The notes under the pieces: model-generated
Database searches by the model: none
Seen by the model: the letters and a program-made list of their open reading frames with translations, nothing else
Told to the model about the DNA's origin: nothing
In this document: piece after piece, positions 19,024 through 27,981 of the stretch
Layout of the letters: every line of letters starts with the position of its first letter
Position numbering within the stretch: position 1 is the first letter of the stretch
Position numbers and translations under genes: made by a program
Assembly (NCBI GenBank): GCA_023212645.1
Contig: JALBYC010000007.1
Location: forward strand, 1 to 64,000
Direction: 5' to 3'
Length of the DNA stretch: 64,000 nucleotides
Origin: Farysia itapuensis
Taxonomy: Eukaryota; Basidiomycota; Ustilaginomycetes; Ustilaginales; Ustilaginaceae

Positions 19024-21672
19024 ATGGGCGTTCCGGGTCTTTGGAAGGAATTGGATCCCGCCGCGACATGCACCACTCTACCCGTCTACAGCTTGACCGC
19101 CTTTTCGGCTAACACCAACAACTTGCGTGGTTTGACCATTGGTATAGACGCCAGCCTGTGGCTGTTTCATGTGCACCAACGGAGCGAGGGGGCTAATGGA
19201 CCGCTTCGAACACTCTTCTTCAGGCTTGCCGACTTTCTCAAACGCCCCCTGCTGCCGTTGTTTGTGTTTGATGGTCCCGACCGCCCTACCTGGAAGCGTG
19301 GCAAGCAAGTCCACGGCCATCAACGTGCTCTCGAAAAGCAGTTCGCCGATCTGATTGAAGCCTTTGGATTTCAGTGGCGCAGAGCTAGAGGTGAAGCTGA
19401 GGCAGAACTTGCCCATCTCAATGCAGTCGGTGTACTTGACGCCGTGTTGACAGATGACTCAGACACACTCCTGTTTGGCGCAAATACAGTCATCCGCAAT
19501 TGGAGCAAAACACTGACTGGGACGAGGACCTTAGCTCGAACCGATTCCAAGACCAGCGAGACTTTGAGCGATCCACTGTCGCCAGACGAAGACGCAGCGC
19601 AGGGCAACAAAAGCAGTGTCCAGACGATTGAGCAGAAACTGACTGGTTCTGATCGAGACCATCTCATAGTGATCTACGAAGCCAGCGCTATTCTCGAACA
19701 TCCAAATCTGGGCCTAGATCGGAATGGACTGATTCTAGTTGCTCTGCTTTCTGGTGGCGACTATGATCAGGTAGGTCTATTTCGGTGTGGCATCAAAATC
19801 GCCATTGCTCTGGCACGTTCGGGCTTTGGAACCTCCCTCGTAGACACTTTCCGGCAATGCTACTCTCCCACCTCTTCCCTCGAAGCCGATTCAAAGTTTA
19901 CCTCCTTTGTCGCTTCTTGGCTTGATCTAATCCGGAATGAGCTCCGTACAAACTCGAATGGCTTTCTACCAAACAGAAGATCAGCTTTGGCGTCTACTAT
20001 AACAGATGATTTCTTGACCACGAAACAATCGCGTGCCGTACTTGCATGCTATGTATACCCCTTGACGTCCGCTGATCAATCGATCAGTGATTCGAACCAG
20101 ATTCGTTGGACCGCATCGGAGCTCGATTTACCCCGTATAGCCCATTCCTGCCAAGTGTACTTCAACTGGAGCTCCGATTTCGCTCTGAACCGCTTCCGAT
20201 CCTTACTCTGGGAGGGACTGGTCTTCAGGAGCCTCAGAAAGGAGGCCATGATGCTAGGCTCCAGAAGAACCACTGACAGTGAACAGAGTCATGCAGCAGT
20301 AACGAAGAACATTGGGCAACGTGACAAGGCACCTCAGATCACTGACTTCTTCGCCAACGCTGATTCGTCTCGTCATGCAACAACTGCACAAGGTCGATCG
20401 CCTCCTCCTAGCGTAGATCGTGGTGTCCGGTCTGCTCTCGAGCCGTCGTTGGCCGCAACTGTCGACATCCGTAACATCTCGTTGCAGGATCTTCACGCTG
20501 CTTGGCACCCATTTTACCTATTTCGTGTGCAGGTCGGTGTCTCGGCCTTTGTTTCGGGGGCAACCCAAGGGTTCGATACGCAGCTAGACGCCGAGATTAT
20601 GGCTACGAAGAAAGCAGAGGCTCTAGCCGCAGAAGAGAACGAGGCCCTGGACGAAGATGATGGAGAAGCTGTTCCTTCCAGAGCAGAGCCCAAGTCACCC
20701 AGAAAGAAACAGCCACCTGTCAAATCACATCCGGACGAACCTCTTCGTATTTGGATACCAGGTCCGCTGCTGGAGCAAAGTCAAAGCGGATCGACCGCCC
20801 TTGCGACTTTCCTTGCTACAGAGCAACGAAAGAAAGCCTCGTTGGCGATAACAAAGACGAATTCCGCCAACAAGACCCGCCGAGCCCTCCAAAAAAGCGC
20901 CGATGCACAACGGGGTCAGCTGTCGCTGACCAATTTCCTGAAGCCGCAAGCCAAAGCCAGTCTGATGGCAAGGCCGGTTTCCAAGATTCTGCCAAAGCAT
21001 CTCGAACGTCAGCCCCAAGCTGATGGACATATTGAGATCCTTAACGACCAGGCTCCCGATACTGGGCGGCCCGAGAGTGTCACTGACGTTGAGATCGTGG
21101 CACGGACTCCTCGACGGCTGATCTTACCTCGTGGAATGCAGCGGGCGTCCTCAACATCCTCACCGGTATATACACGGAACGATGAGATACTCCCTCGCGC
21201 TGGCACTTTACAAAAGTATGCCTCATTGCCCGCCGCTAGCTCATCAGCTTCTAAGGTCAGACGTGCGCCCGCTACCGAGGAGGCCGATCCAGACTCGTCA
21301 ATAGAATTTGTGGGACTGTCGACTACCAGGAACCGCACGCCTCACAATTGCCGAGGCGACGACGATGCGGCAGATAGCGCACCGCGAAAGTCGTTTCGTA
21401 CATCGAACGCCTCTCGTTTGCCCACGAAGGCCACAAGGCGGGGAAGGAGTCCGGACCAAACACAAAGGCAGCAAATCCTTGAGACATTATTTGACTCTAT
21501 CTCGGACGAGGAGGATGAGTTGGGCAACGACTTCTTCGAAGTTAGAACTACTTCTTCGCCAAAGGCATCTGCTTTCAGCGTTGTGCCCCAAGACAGAATT
21601 CGCAAGCAAGCGGACAAAAGCCAGACCATCACCATCGATATCACTTCATCCTCCTCAGAGACAGAGCTTTAA
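19024..21672 (+). CDS. GEN1/Yen1-type Holliday-junction resolvase (XPG family)
   Basis: This is a structure-selective nuclease of the Rad2/XPG superfamily, 882 residues. It starts MGVPGLWKELDPA, the conserved N-terminus whose Gly2 must follow Met1 directly, so the start is secure. The XPG-N block has GIDASLWLFHV and FVFDGPDRP. The XPG-I block has ARGEAEAELAHLN and TDDSDTLLFGA with the metal-binding acidic residues. The helix-hairpin-helix region has LSGGDYDQVGLFRCGIKIA. This GEN-type order, with a chromodomain-like segment possible after the HhH, resolves Holliday junctions in fungi and animals. The C-terminal half is disordered and holds two motifs resembling PCNA-binding boxes. Confidence 0.9.
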   Translation: MGVPGLWKELDPAATCTTLPVYSLTAFSANTNNLRGLTIGIDASLWLFHVHQRSEGANGPLRTLFFRLADFLKRPLLPLFVFDGPDRPTWKRGKQVHGHQRALEKQFADLIEAFGFQWRRARGEAEAELAHLNAVGVLDAVLTDDSDTLLFGANTVIRNWSKTLTGTRTLARTDSKTSETLSDPLSPDEDAAQGNKSSVQTIEQKLTGSDRDHLIVIYEASAILEHPNLGLDRNGLILVALLSGGDYDQVGLFRCGIKIAIALARSGFGTSLVDTFRQCYSPTSSLEADSKFTSFVASWLDLIRNELRTNSNGFLPNRRSALASTITDDFLTTKQSRAVLACYVYPLTSADQSISDSNQIRWTASELDLPRIAHSCQVYFNWSSDFALNRFRSLLWEGLVFRSLRKEAMMLGSRRTTDSEQSHAAVTKNIGQRDKAPQITDFFANADSSRHATTAQGRSPPPSVDRGVRSALEPSLAATVDIRNISLQDLHAAWHPFYLFRVQVGVSAFVSGATQGFDTQLDAEIMATKKAEALAAEENEALDEDDGEAVPSRAEPKSPRKKQPPVKSHPDEPLRIWIPGPLLEQSQSGSTALATFLATEQRKKASLAITKTNSANKTRRALQKSADAQRGQLSLTNFLKPQAKASLMARPVSKILPKHLERQPQADGHIEILNDQAPDTGRPESVTDVEIVARTPRRLILPRGMQRASSTSSPVYTRNDEILPRAGTLQKYASLPAASSSASKVRRAPATEEADPDSSIEFVGLSTTRNRTPHNCRGDDDAADSAPRKSFRTSNASRLPTKATRRGRSPDQTQRQQILETLFDSISDEEDELGNDFFEVRTTSSPKASAFSVVPQDRIRKQADKSQTITIDITSSSSETEL

Positions 21673-21775
21673 AGGCGACGAAGACGAACGCTGATCTTAA
21701 TGTCAGTACAATTGAATGCAATGGGTCTACAAAGTGAAATGATGTGCAAGGCAAGTGAGCTTGGAGAGGCTGATT

Positions 21776-22909
21776 TTATAGATGGGGCTTGACTGACGCC
21801 TCGGCGTCTCTTATGGCAGCGGCTGAAAGGCCAGACTTGTCCAGCTGGGTTCGTTCTTTGAGCCAATGGATGATGTGTGCCACAACTTGGGGGTAGAAGC
21901 CTTTGAAATTATGGTCGGCATGTTCTATAAGCTGGATGACGCAGCTACCAGGACGGCGAGTGACACCGCTCAAAATGTTGCCGTAGGAAGCGACGTCCGA
22001 GACGGGCACAGTCCTGTCAAGCGTGCCATGAACGAGCAGGACATCGGTCTTGACGGGAAAGTCACGCGTGATTTGGGCGGTGGGCCACGTAGCAAACTGC
22101 TCGATCTGCTCTGGGTAGATGCGAACTTCCTTTTCCTCGCCAGCGACGCGAACATGTAGACGGTAGAAGCCTTCTCGTTTGAATGCTGGTTGATACTTTA
22201 CGTTGCGCTCGTGTATGTTGGCCATATTGAAGCGTGTACTGAGCGCTATAAAGTACGGCACGCGGAGTTGAGGTGGAAGCGAATCAGGACAGTACCGAGT
22301 GAACCAAGCGAAGCCATCAATACTGCCTCGCGAGTGTCCAATGACTACCTCGATGGTGTAGCCAAGCGCATTTCGAAGATGGTGCACCACAGCGTTGAGG
22401 TCTTCGAGGTCTTCGTTGAGGCCGGATATAGACCAGGTGCCAGGAGTCTCGGCATTGGAGCGAAAATCAAAGCGAAACGAGTCAAAGGGCAACGACTGAA
22501 CCAGAAGCTTATGGTATGTCTGATCTTTGTGGGACAGAGCGCCATGTAAAATGAGAGCGATCTTGCGTCCTTGTGTACTCGCTCTATCGACTAGCTCTAC
22601 GGAATAGACTTGCCGTAACACCGGTGTCAGCGCTGGAGTTGTTTTGAGCTCATCTTCGTTATTGCTCGGCGGGTCTGCTTCGTGTTGTATGAGAAGTCCC
22701 GGCTGCTCAGATGTAGAGGTATGATTGGCACGCTCTACGGAAACTGTAGGCAAGACGGTTGGAATTACCGAAAGATCGAGAGCAGGTATCGGAGGATAGG
22801 AAAGCTCTGAAGGATGCGGCGCCAAATCCCGTTGGGCGAGGATACCCACAATGCCCACCCTCTGTCCCGATGAGGTGGTCAGAGGCACCTTGAGCTTGGT
22901 CTGCCTCAT
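21776..22909 (-). CDS. Alpha/beta hydrolase, serine hydrolase of unknown substrate
   Basis: This 377-residue protein has an alpha/beta hydrolase fold over its C-terminal ~270 residues. The oxyanion loop follows ALILHGALSHKDQ. The nucleophile elbow is IGHSRGS. The acid is in LLVHGTLDRTVP and the histidine in IEHADHNFKGFY, so the triad is complete. The N-terminal ~100 residues are low complexity. The closest general pattern is the S33/cinnamoyl-esterase type, but the substrate cannot be told. The gene is convergent with the GEN1-like gene, with about 100 bp between stops. Confidence 0.8.
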   Translation of the reverse strand: MRQTKLKVPLTTSSGQRVGIVGILAQRDLAPHPSELSYPPIPALDLSVIPTVLPTVSVERANHTSTSEQPGLLIQHEADPPSNNEDELKTTPALTPVLRQVYSVELVDRASTQGRKIALILHGALSHKDQTYHKLLVQSLPFDSFRFDFRSNAETPGTWSISGLNEDLEDLNAVVHHLRNALGYTIEVVIGHSRGSIDGFAWFTRYCPDSLPPQLRVPYFIALSTRFNMANIHERNVKYQPAFKREGFYRLHVRVAGEEKEVRIYPEQIEQFATWPTAQITRDFPVKTDVLLVHGTLDRTVPVSDVASYGNILSGVTRRPGSCVIQLIEHADHNFKGFYPQVVAHIIHWLKERTQLDKSGLSAAAIRDAEASVKPHL

Positions 22910-23222
22910 CTTTGCCCTCAGAAACGATGATGGGGCAAGCTAGCACATGCCTCTCTGCAAAGCTTGCTCGCGTCCAGTCAGCACACAAGGAAGGAAATGT
23001 CGCACGCCGTTGCTTTCAGGATTGGCACGGGACTCGAGCATCTCGGTAAGGATCTCGGTAAAGCGAGGTACCGGTAAGACCTAAAAAAGACGAAGTTTAA
23101 CCACACGGGCTGTCAGATTGCCGGCTTTCGAAAAAGGGTCCGCTTTCTCAAATTTTTCGAAACGTGGATTCAGAAGAAAATCTGCACTTTGTCCATTGCC
23201 ATAGCATCAGACAAGTGTAAAG
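22910..23222. other. Divergent promoter region of the hydrolase and LLP-like genes
   Basis: About 310 bp between divergent starts. A short imperfect repeat of ctcggtaa occurs near 23042-23058. Nothing else is seen. Confidence 0.35.
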
Positions 23223-23630
23223 ATGGCAAAGGGACTCAGATCGAGCTCCAAGCTCAAGGCTAGGAATCAGAAGCGAACCAATCCCAAAAGTGACTATGCA
23301 GTCGCCGAGGCTGCTCGTCTGAACGCGCTTTCCACTCGTCTTGCCGCAGGTCTCAAGAAAGATAAAGTCCCCGTCGAGAATGCCGACTCCGACAAGGAAG
23401 AAGATGAAGAAGAGTCAACATCCACGGTTGCGGAAAAGATGGCAGAAGATGGCAAACAAGAAGCAGCAGATGCCGAGCCTAAGAAAATCTCAACGGCTGG
23501 ACCACGCAATTCAAGAAGAGAGACCTACCGAAAGTCCAAAGGTCTAGTGCCGTTCAAGAACAAGGGTGGTAACAAGCTCTTTGATGCTCACAAGTCTAAG
23601 AACGGCGGCATCCTCAAACGCAGACGCTAA
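23223..23630 (+). CDS. LLP/DUF2423 nucleolar protein
   Basis: This is a 135-residue, highly basic protein of the DUF2423 family (yeast YBL028C, animal LLPH), associated with the nucleolus and pre-60S ribosomes. The family N-terminus MAKGLRSSSKLKARNQKR is present. An acidic Glu/Asp patch is in the middle. The basic tail has KNKGGNKLFDAHKSKNGG and ends in KRRR. It is intronless, and the start is the only ATG before the conserved N-terminus. Confidence 0.88.
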   Translation: MAKGLRSSSKLKARNQKRTNPKSDYAVAEAARLNALSTRLAAGLKKDKVPVENADSDKEEDEEESTSTVAEKMAEDGKQEAADAEPKKISTAGPRNSRRETYRKSKGLVPFKNKGGNKLFDAHKSKNGGILKRRR

Positions 23631-23918
23631 GCAGCGTCAACACACTGCACGTCTGACACTTCTCTCTGGCAGCCTCTTTGTATATGTATATAACACCTGC
23701 GCATCTAGCCTCGACAGCTCTTCTCAACCTTGTACAATACCCAACAGAAACCCGTCTGCTACCAAGTCGGGCAAACACCTTCCATTCGCATTGCCTACAC
23801 TCATGAGGCGCAAACAATTTGCGACTCAACAAGCACTTCCGAAGCATCAGAGAGGAAGACACAAGCACGCTCGAAACCACTGCTCTCGTGTGACATTTAA
23901 TTGAGATATGAATTCGAT

Positions 23919-26900
23919 CTAGCTTTTGCAGACAACGAGACCATCGTCAACTTCGCCATCGACTGCTTCTTCGTCCAGCGACGGGTCGCTGACCTTGACA
24001 TTGTCCTCGAGCCTGCTTGTGTCTGTGGGACTGGTTCGCTTGAAGCGACCAATTGTGATTAACAGCAAGCCTGACGCTTTGACGCTTTGAACGAGGTGCG
24101 GCACGTGGTTGAGCAGAGCAACGTCGACCATGATTCCCAACAAGTTGTTGGATTTAGCGAAGCGGACTGCCTCTGAAATACTCTCGCGTCTAGCGTCTGT
24201 TTCTATACGTGACGAGGGAAGTAGCTGACCAGCTTCAAGACTTGATGGACCATCGATGCCACAGTACGAGGCGAAGAAGACGGCATAGTTGGGCTGCTTC
24301 CAGTTGAGAGCCGTGCATACAGTCGGCGAACGGGAAGAAAAGAGAATTTTTCGGCTTTGCTCGCGGTTGTTCGTGCCAGCGGCGTAGACTGTATGCAGAA
24401 TAGTGTCGACAAATTGATTCACTTCCATCTTGGGCATGCCCGGGTTCGCACGCACTTCGGCTGTGGCTGGGTACATGACGTCGAGATCAATACCGATCGA
24501 CACTGGCAAGAGCGACAATAGTCTGTCGAGCGTTACAATTGATGTCTTGAGCGTCGTCTGCCAGTCTTGCCAGGACGCTTGCGCTGCTTTCGACGAATTC
24601 CAGTCGAGCAGGGTTCCGGATTTCCTCGCAAGTCCGAGCATTTCGTCCGCCTTGACGCTTCCCACGTACACGTCTACGCCCTCCAAGGGAAGGAACGCAC
24701 TTGTGTACACGACGGGGACCACGTCTTTTGTGACTTGGACCACAATGCGAAGATACTCACCCGCCAAGGACGAACCAGTGACAAGTGTGGATTGTGGTGT
24801 ATTGGCGTCTGCTCCGCTTCCACCTCCAGCAACAGGAGTGCCGACAGAACTCGATTTTTCCGTGATAGTGGCTGGAGCTTTTGTCGCCTTTGAGTTGGGT
24901 AACGCCGATCCAATCGTACTGACCCCGCTATTTGGCGTCATTCTAACTGGACCAACCGTGGACACGCTGCTACTGCTTGGCAGCATACTCTTCCAATAGG
25001 TCTCCACTCGGCCGCCAATCTCGAGCTGGACACTGTCGAATGGCTTGACAAAGTCTAGTTCGAACGAGACTTCTCCGACAACCTTGAGATAGACATCTTG
25101 TAGTGGCAGCACAAAGCGCTTGCGGTCAGTCATTCCCTCGAAGGAGCTGGGCAAAGCAACCGCCTTGCCTATAACCTTGGAGCCGAACGTAGGCATGAGT
25201 TCCCATTCTATCGTGAAGCTTTCCAGACTATCTACCTGGAAAGAGAACACTTCCCGCTCATCGGCCAAGGGCAAGACAACATTGTGCGGGATGGCGGTCG
25301 TAGATGCATCCGGACGCGATGTCATCACCAGCTTGAGAGACGACGTAGAGAATTGTTCTGGACGGTTCTGATCTTGATGCTTGTATAACTTGACCGAGTT
25401 GTTTGTCAGCGATACTGACACCAAAGTACGCTTGTCGAGATAATTGTGTCCGTATGTTCGGAAGGGAATGATTGGCGGAGGAAGCGAGAGATCCGGAATA
25501 CCATCTGCTTCAAGATCAAGATCGTCCATAGGGATATCGCCAGCAGTTTTGGGCGCAGTGTGCTTGACTTTGGTCGAGATCGCCGCCTGATTGGCCGGTT
25601 GGGGGCCAAGATCTCTCTGCGCAGCGTTCAAAAGCAACAAGAGGCACGCAATCTTACCGTTCCATGCAGCGTAGAATGCAGCCGTGCGGTTCTTCTCATC
25701 GACAATGCTGACATCTGCGCCAGCTTGCAACAGTGCCTTAAGACAGTCAATGTGTCCACTGTCAGCTGCAAAGAAGATAGGCGTCCATTGAGTGCCTTTC
25801 TCGGGGGCGTTTGGGTCACCACCCGACTCAAGCAGTAATTGAAGACATTGAGTTTGACCAGCTCGCGCGGCTAGAGCCTGAGGAAATAGACCTTCGGCAT
25901 TGGAGGTGATCTTCGCCCCCTTTTGCAGCAAGAGACGAACAATTTCGACATGTCCTCCTGAGCTAGCGAGACATAGGGGAATGAGATCCGTGGCGTCTCG
26001 AGGTTCCACACTGACACCATGTTCAAGCAGTATGCGGACCACGTCTTGTCGACCGTTCATGACAGCCAAGATAAGTGGTGAGAACCCGTCAAGATCATAG
26101 GTGGCGGCTGAAACGGACTCGAGTGACAGCAGATACTGAGACACGTCAGTATGCCCGGCCATGGCTGCATACGAGAGCGCAGTGCGGCCATATATGTCTT
26201 GCTGCGCAACGTCGACCCCATTCTCAACGCATGCTTGAACGAGGAAGAGATTGCCAGACATGGAGCACTCGTGCAAGCATGTACGAGAGCTGATATCGTC
26301 AATGAAGTTGTAATCAGCGAGGCCGTGCTGTAGAGCCGCTTGAATAGCGCTTTGACGCGACTCGAGGAGAGCACGCCAAACAATCCGTGAGACGCTGGTT
26401 GCATCTTCATTCTGGGCCGCAATGCGAATCATCTCGGCGGACGCCTCGACTCGGCCTGACTTGATTGCCTCGGCCAAGTTCGCTTCAAGATCAGCCAAGG
26501 CATCTACTTCTTGACTCTGTGCAGCGGCAAAGTCAAGACGTTTCTCTGACGTGAATGCGCCATTGGTGAGGACGGTCTCCACTAGGGATCTGCCATGCGA
26601 CAGATTCTCAAGCTCGAGCAGGTTGGCTGCAGCGTTGTCGCTGAGCTCAGCGATGAATTTGAGGTTGAAACAAGGCTGCACTTCAACTTGACGGGCCAGA
26701 TAGAGCTCTTTTGTTTGAGACTTGGAGCGTTTGTCCCACTTTTTCAGGATCTTGCGGAAGCCAGTAGCGTTGATTTCAACAAATTGTTGGAGCTTACTGA
26801 GGTCCTTTTCAAAGTACCGAAAGCCCTCGTATAGGGCGACGTAAGAAGGCGAGTCTTTGGAGAGTTTGAAGTAGCTTCTTGCCTCAAAGATGAGACGCTT

Positions 26901-27236
26901 CTTTTCGATCAATGTCTGCAGCCGCGCTTTGAGCTCTGCCTCCTTTTGAAGGTAGAAGCTATTTATCTTCTCCAGTTCACGCTCGAGCTTGAAGAAGAAT
27001 GCCGCTTTGTGTATCTGAAGCTCATCGGAGCCCTCGGTTCGCGGCAGGATTTGTGGTTGGGAGATTGACTCTGCGTTTGCACCATAGGCTGGTCTAACGC
27101 CCGTAGCGAACAGAGCTGCATCTCCGAGCCGCCCTTTTTCCAGCGAATTGATGATCTTCTTGAGGAATTTGTAGTCGAGATAGAAGGCGCCCCAGCCAGA
27201 GATTTGCTGGCTGAGGATGTACTTGCCAAACTTCAT
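23919..27236 (-). CDS. PHO81: Pho81-like SPX-ankyrin-GDPD phosphate regulator
   Basis: This 1105-residue protein is the CDK-inhibitor type regulator of the PHO pathway, which senses inositol pyrophosphates through its SPX domain. The SPX domain opens MKFGKYILSQQISGWGAFY and spans roughly residues 1-180, including the second and third SPX blocks around YFKLSKDSPSYVALYEGFR and NATGFRKILKKWDKRS. A block of about seven ankyrin repeats follows (YGRTALSYAAMAGHTDV, RTAAFYAAWNGK). The C-terminus is a degenerate glycerophosphodiester phosphodiesterase-like domain (IGIDLDVMYPA). The length and order match fungal Pho81. The gene symbol is by homology. Confidence 0.9.
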   Translation of the reverse strand: MKFGKYILSQQISGWGAFYLDYKFLKKIINSLEKGRLGDAALFATGVRPAYGANAESISQPQILPRTEGSDELQIHKAAFFFKLERELEKINSFYLQKEAELKARLQTLIEKKRLIFEARSYFKLSKDSPSYVALYEGFRYFEKDLSKLQQFVEINATGFRKILKKWDKRSKSQTKELYLARQVEVQPCFNLKFIAELSDNAAANLLELENLSHGRSLVETVLTNGAFTSEKRLDFAAAQSQEVDALADLEANLAEAIKSGRVEASAEMIRIAAQNEDATSVSRIVWRALLESRQSAIQAALQHGLADYNFIDDISSRTCLHECSMSGNLFLVQACVENGVDVAQQDIYGRTALSYAAMAGHTDVSQYLLSLESVSAATYDLDGFSPLILAVMNGRQDVVRILLEHGVSVEPRDATDLIPLCLASSGGHVEIVRLLLQKGAKITSNAEGLFPQALAARAGQTQCLQLLLESGGDPNAPEKGTQWTPIFFAADSGHIDCLKALLQAGADVSIVDEKNRTAAFYAAWNGKIACLLLLLNAAQRDLGPQPANQAAISTKVKHTAPKTAGDIPMDDLDLEADGIPDLSLPPPIIPFRTYGHNYLDKRTLVSVSLTNNSVKLYKHQDQNRPEQFSTSSLKLVMTSRPDASTTAIPHNVVLPLADEREVFSFQVDSLESFTIEWELMPTFGSKVIGKAVALPSSFEGMTDRKRFVLPLQDVYLKVVGEVSFELDFVKPFDSVQLEIGGRVETYWKSMLPSSSSVSTVGPVRMTPNSGVSTIGSALPNSKATKAPATITEKSSSVGTPVAGGGSGADANTPQSTLVTGSSLAGEYLRIVVQVTKDVVPVVYTSAFLPLEGVDVYVGSVKADEMLGLARKSGTLLDWNSSKAAQASWQDWQTTLKTSIVTLDRLLSLLPVSIGIDLDVMYPATAEVRANPGMPKMEVNQFVDTILHTVYAAGTNNREQSRKILFSSRSPTVCTALNWKQPNYAVFFASYCGIDGPSSLEAGQLLPSSRIETDARRESISEAVRFAKSNNLLGIMVDVALLNHVPHLVQSVKASGLLLITIGRFKRTSPTDTSRLEDNVKVSDPSLDEEAVDGEVDDGLVVCKS

Positions 27237-27981
27237 GATGAAGCGGTGATCTGCAGATGAACCCTATTTCTGACCTCGAAAGGCAAGCTGAACTGGCAAG
27301 CAAAGCGCTCAGAACTTTGACATGATCCTCAGGCAAGAGGCTGGATGCGTGGCTCGAACAAGATGGTCAAGGAAGAAGAAAGTTGTACGAGGGGCACGGA
27401 GCACAAGACGTTCGAAGCTCGAAGATTGATGAAAGCTGTCAGATTTGGCTGCAGCGCAGAAGAACGCTCGAACGCTGGAACGTGCCCACGTTCTTGCAGG
27501 GACCAGCGACTCAGCGAGATATCAAAAATATTTTCGGCAACAGTGTTAGAGACGAAAGTATGCTCTAACAAAGTCATCAATTTTTTGGCAGAATATGCAG
27601 AACAGCAGAATACAAAAGACGCGTTGCGCAGATTACCATTTGTAATCGATGCGTAGGCTGTAAAGACCCAACATTCATTTTACGAGGAAAGCGGAAAGCG
27701 GAAAGCGCAGAATCACTCGCACTGGAAATGGTCAACGCCTCAGCCACATCCAACACACTGTGACTTACGCTTGCCTTAGCCTCTTCATCATTACCATCCG
27801 GCTGCCGCTCGCATCTCGCAAAGTGTCCGACACAGACCATCGCTCTTTGCTAGCCGCCTCAGAGACTGCTTTCCAGCCTTTGCACACCCATTGTTGAACT
27901 TGACGTGGGTGGCTAATCTGGGCTGCACTACACTTACGCCCCTGCAGGTTTCGTTCCCATAGCCGCTAGAGCTGCGCAAGT
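27237..27981. other. Divergent promoter region, PHO81-like and XPO1
   Basis: About 745 bp lie between the two divergent start codons. Only short frames without family features occur on either strand. A small direct repeat aggaaagcggaaagcggaaagcg is seen at 27689-27707. No RNA gene is visible. Confidence 0.4.
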
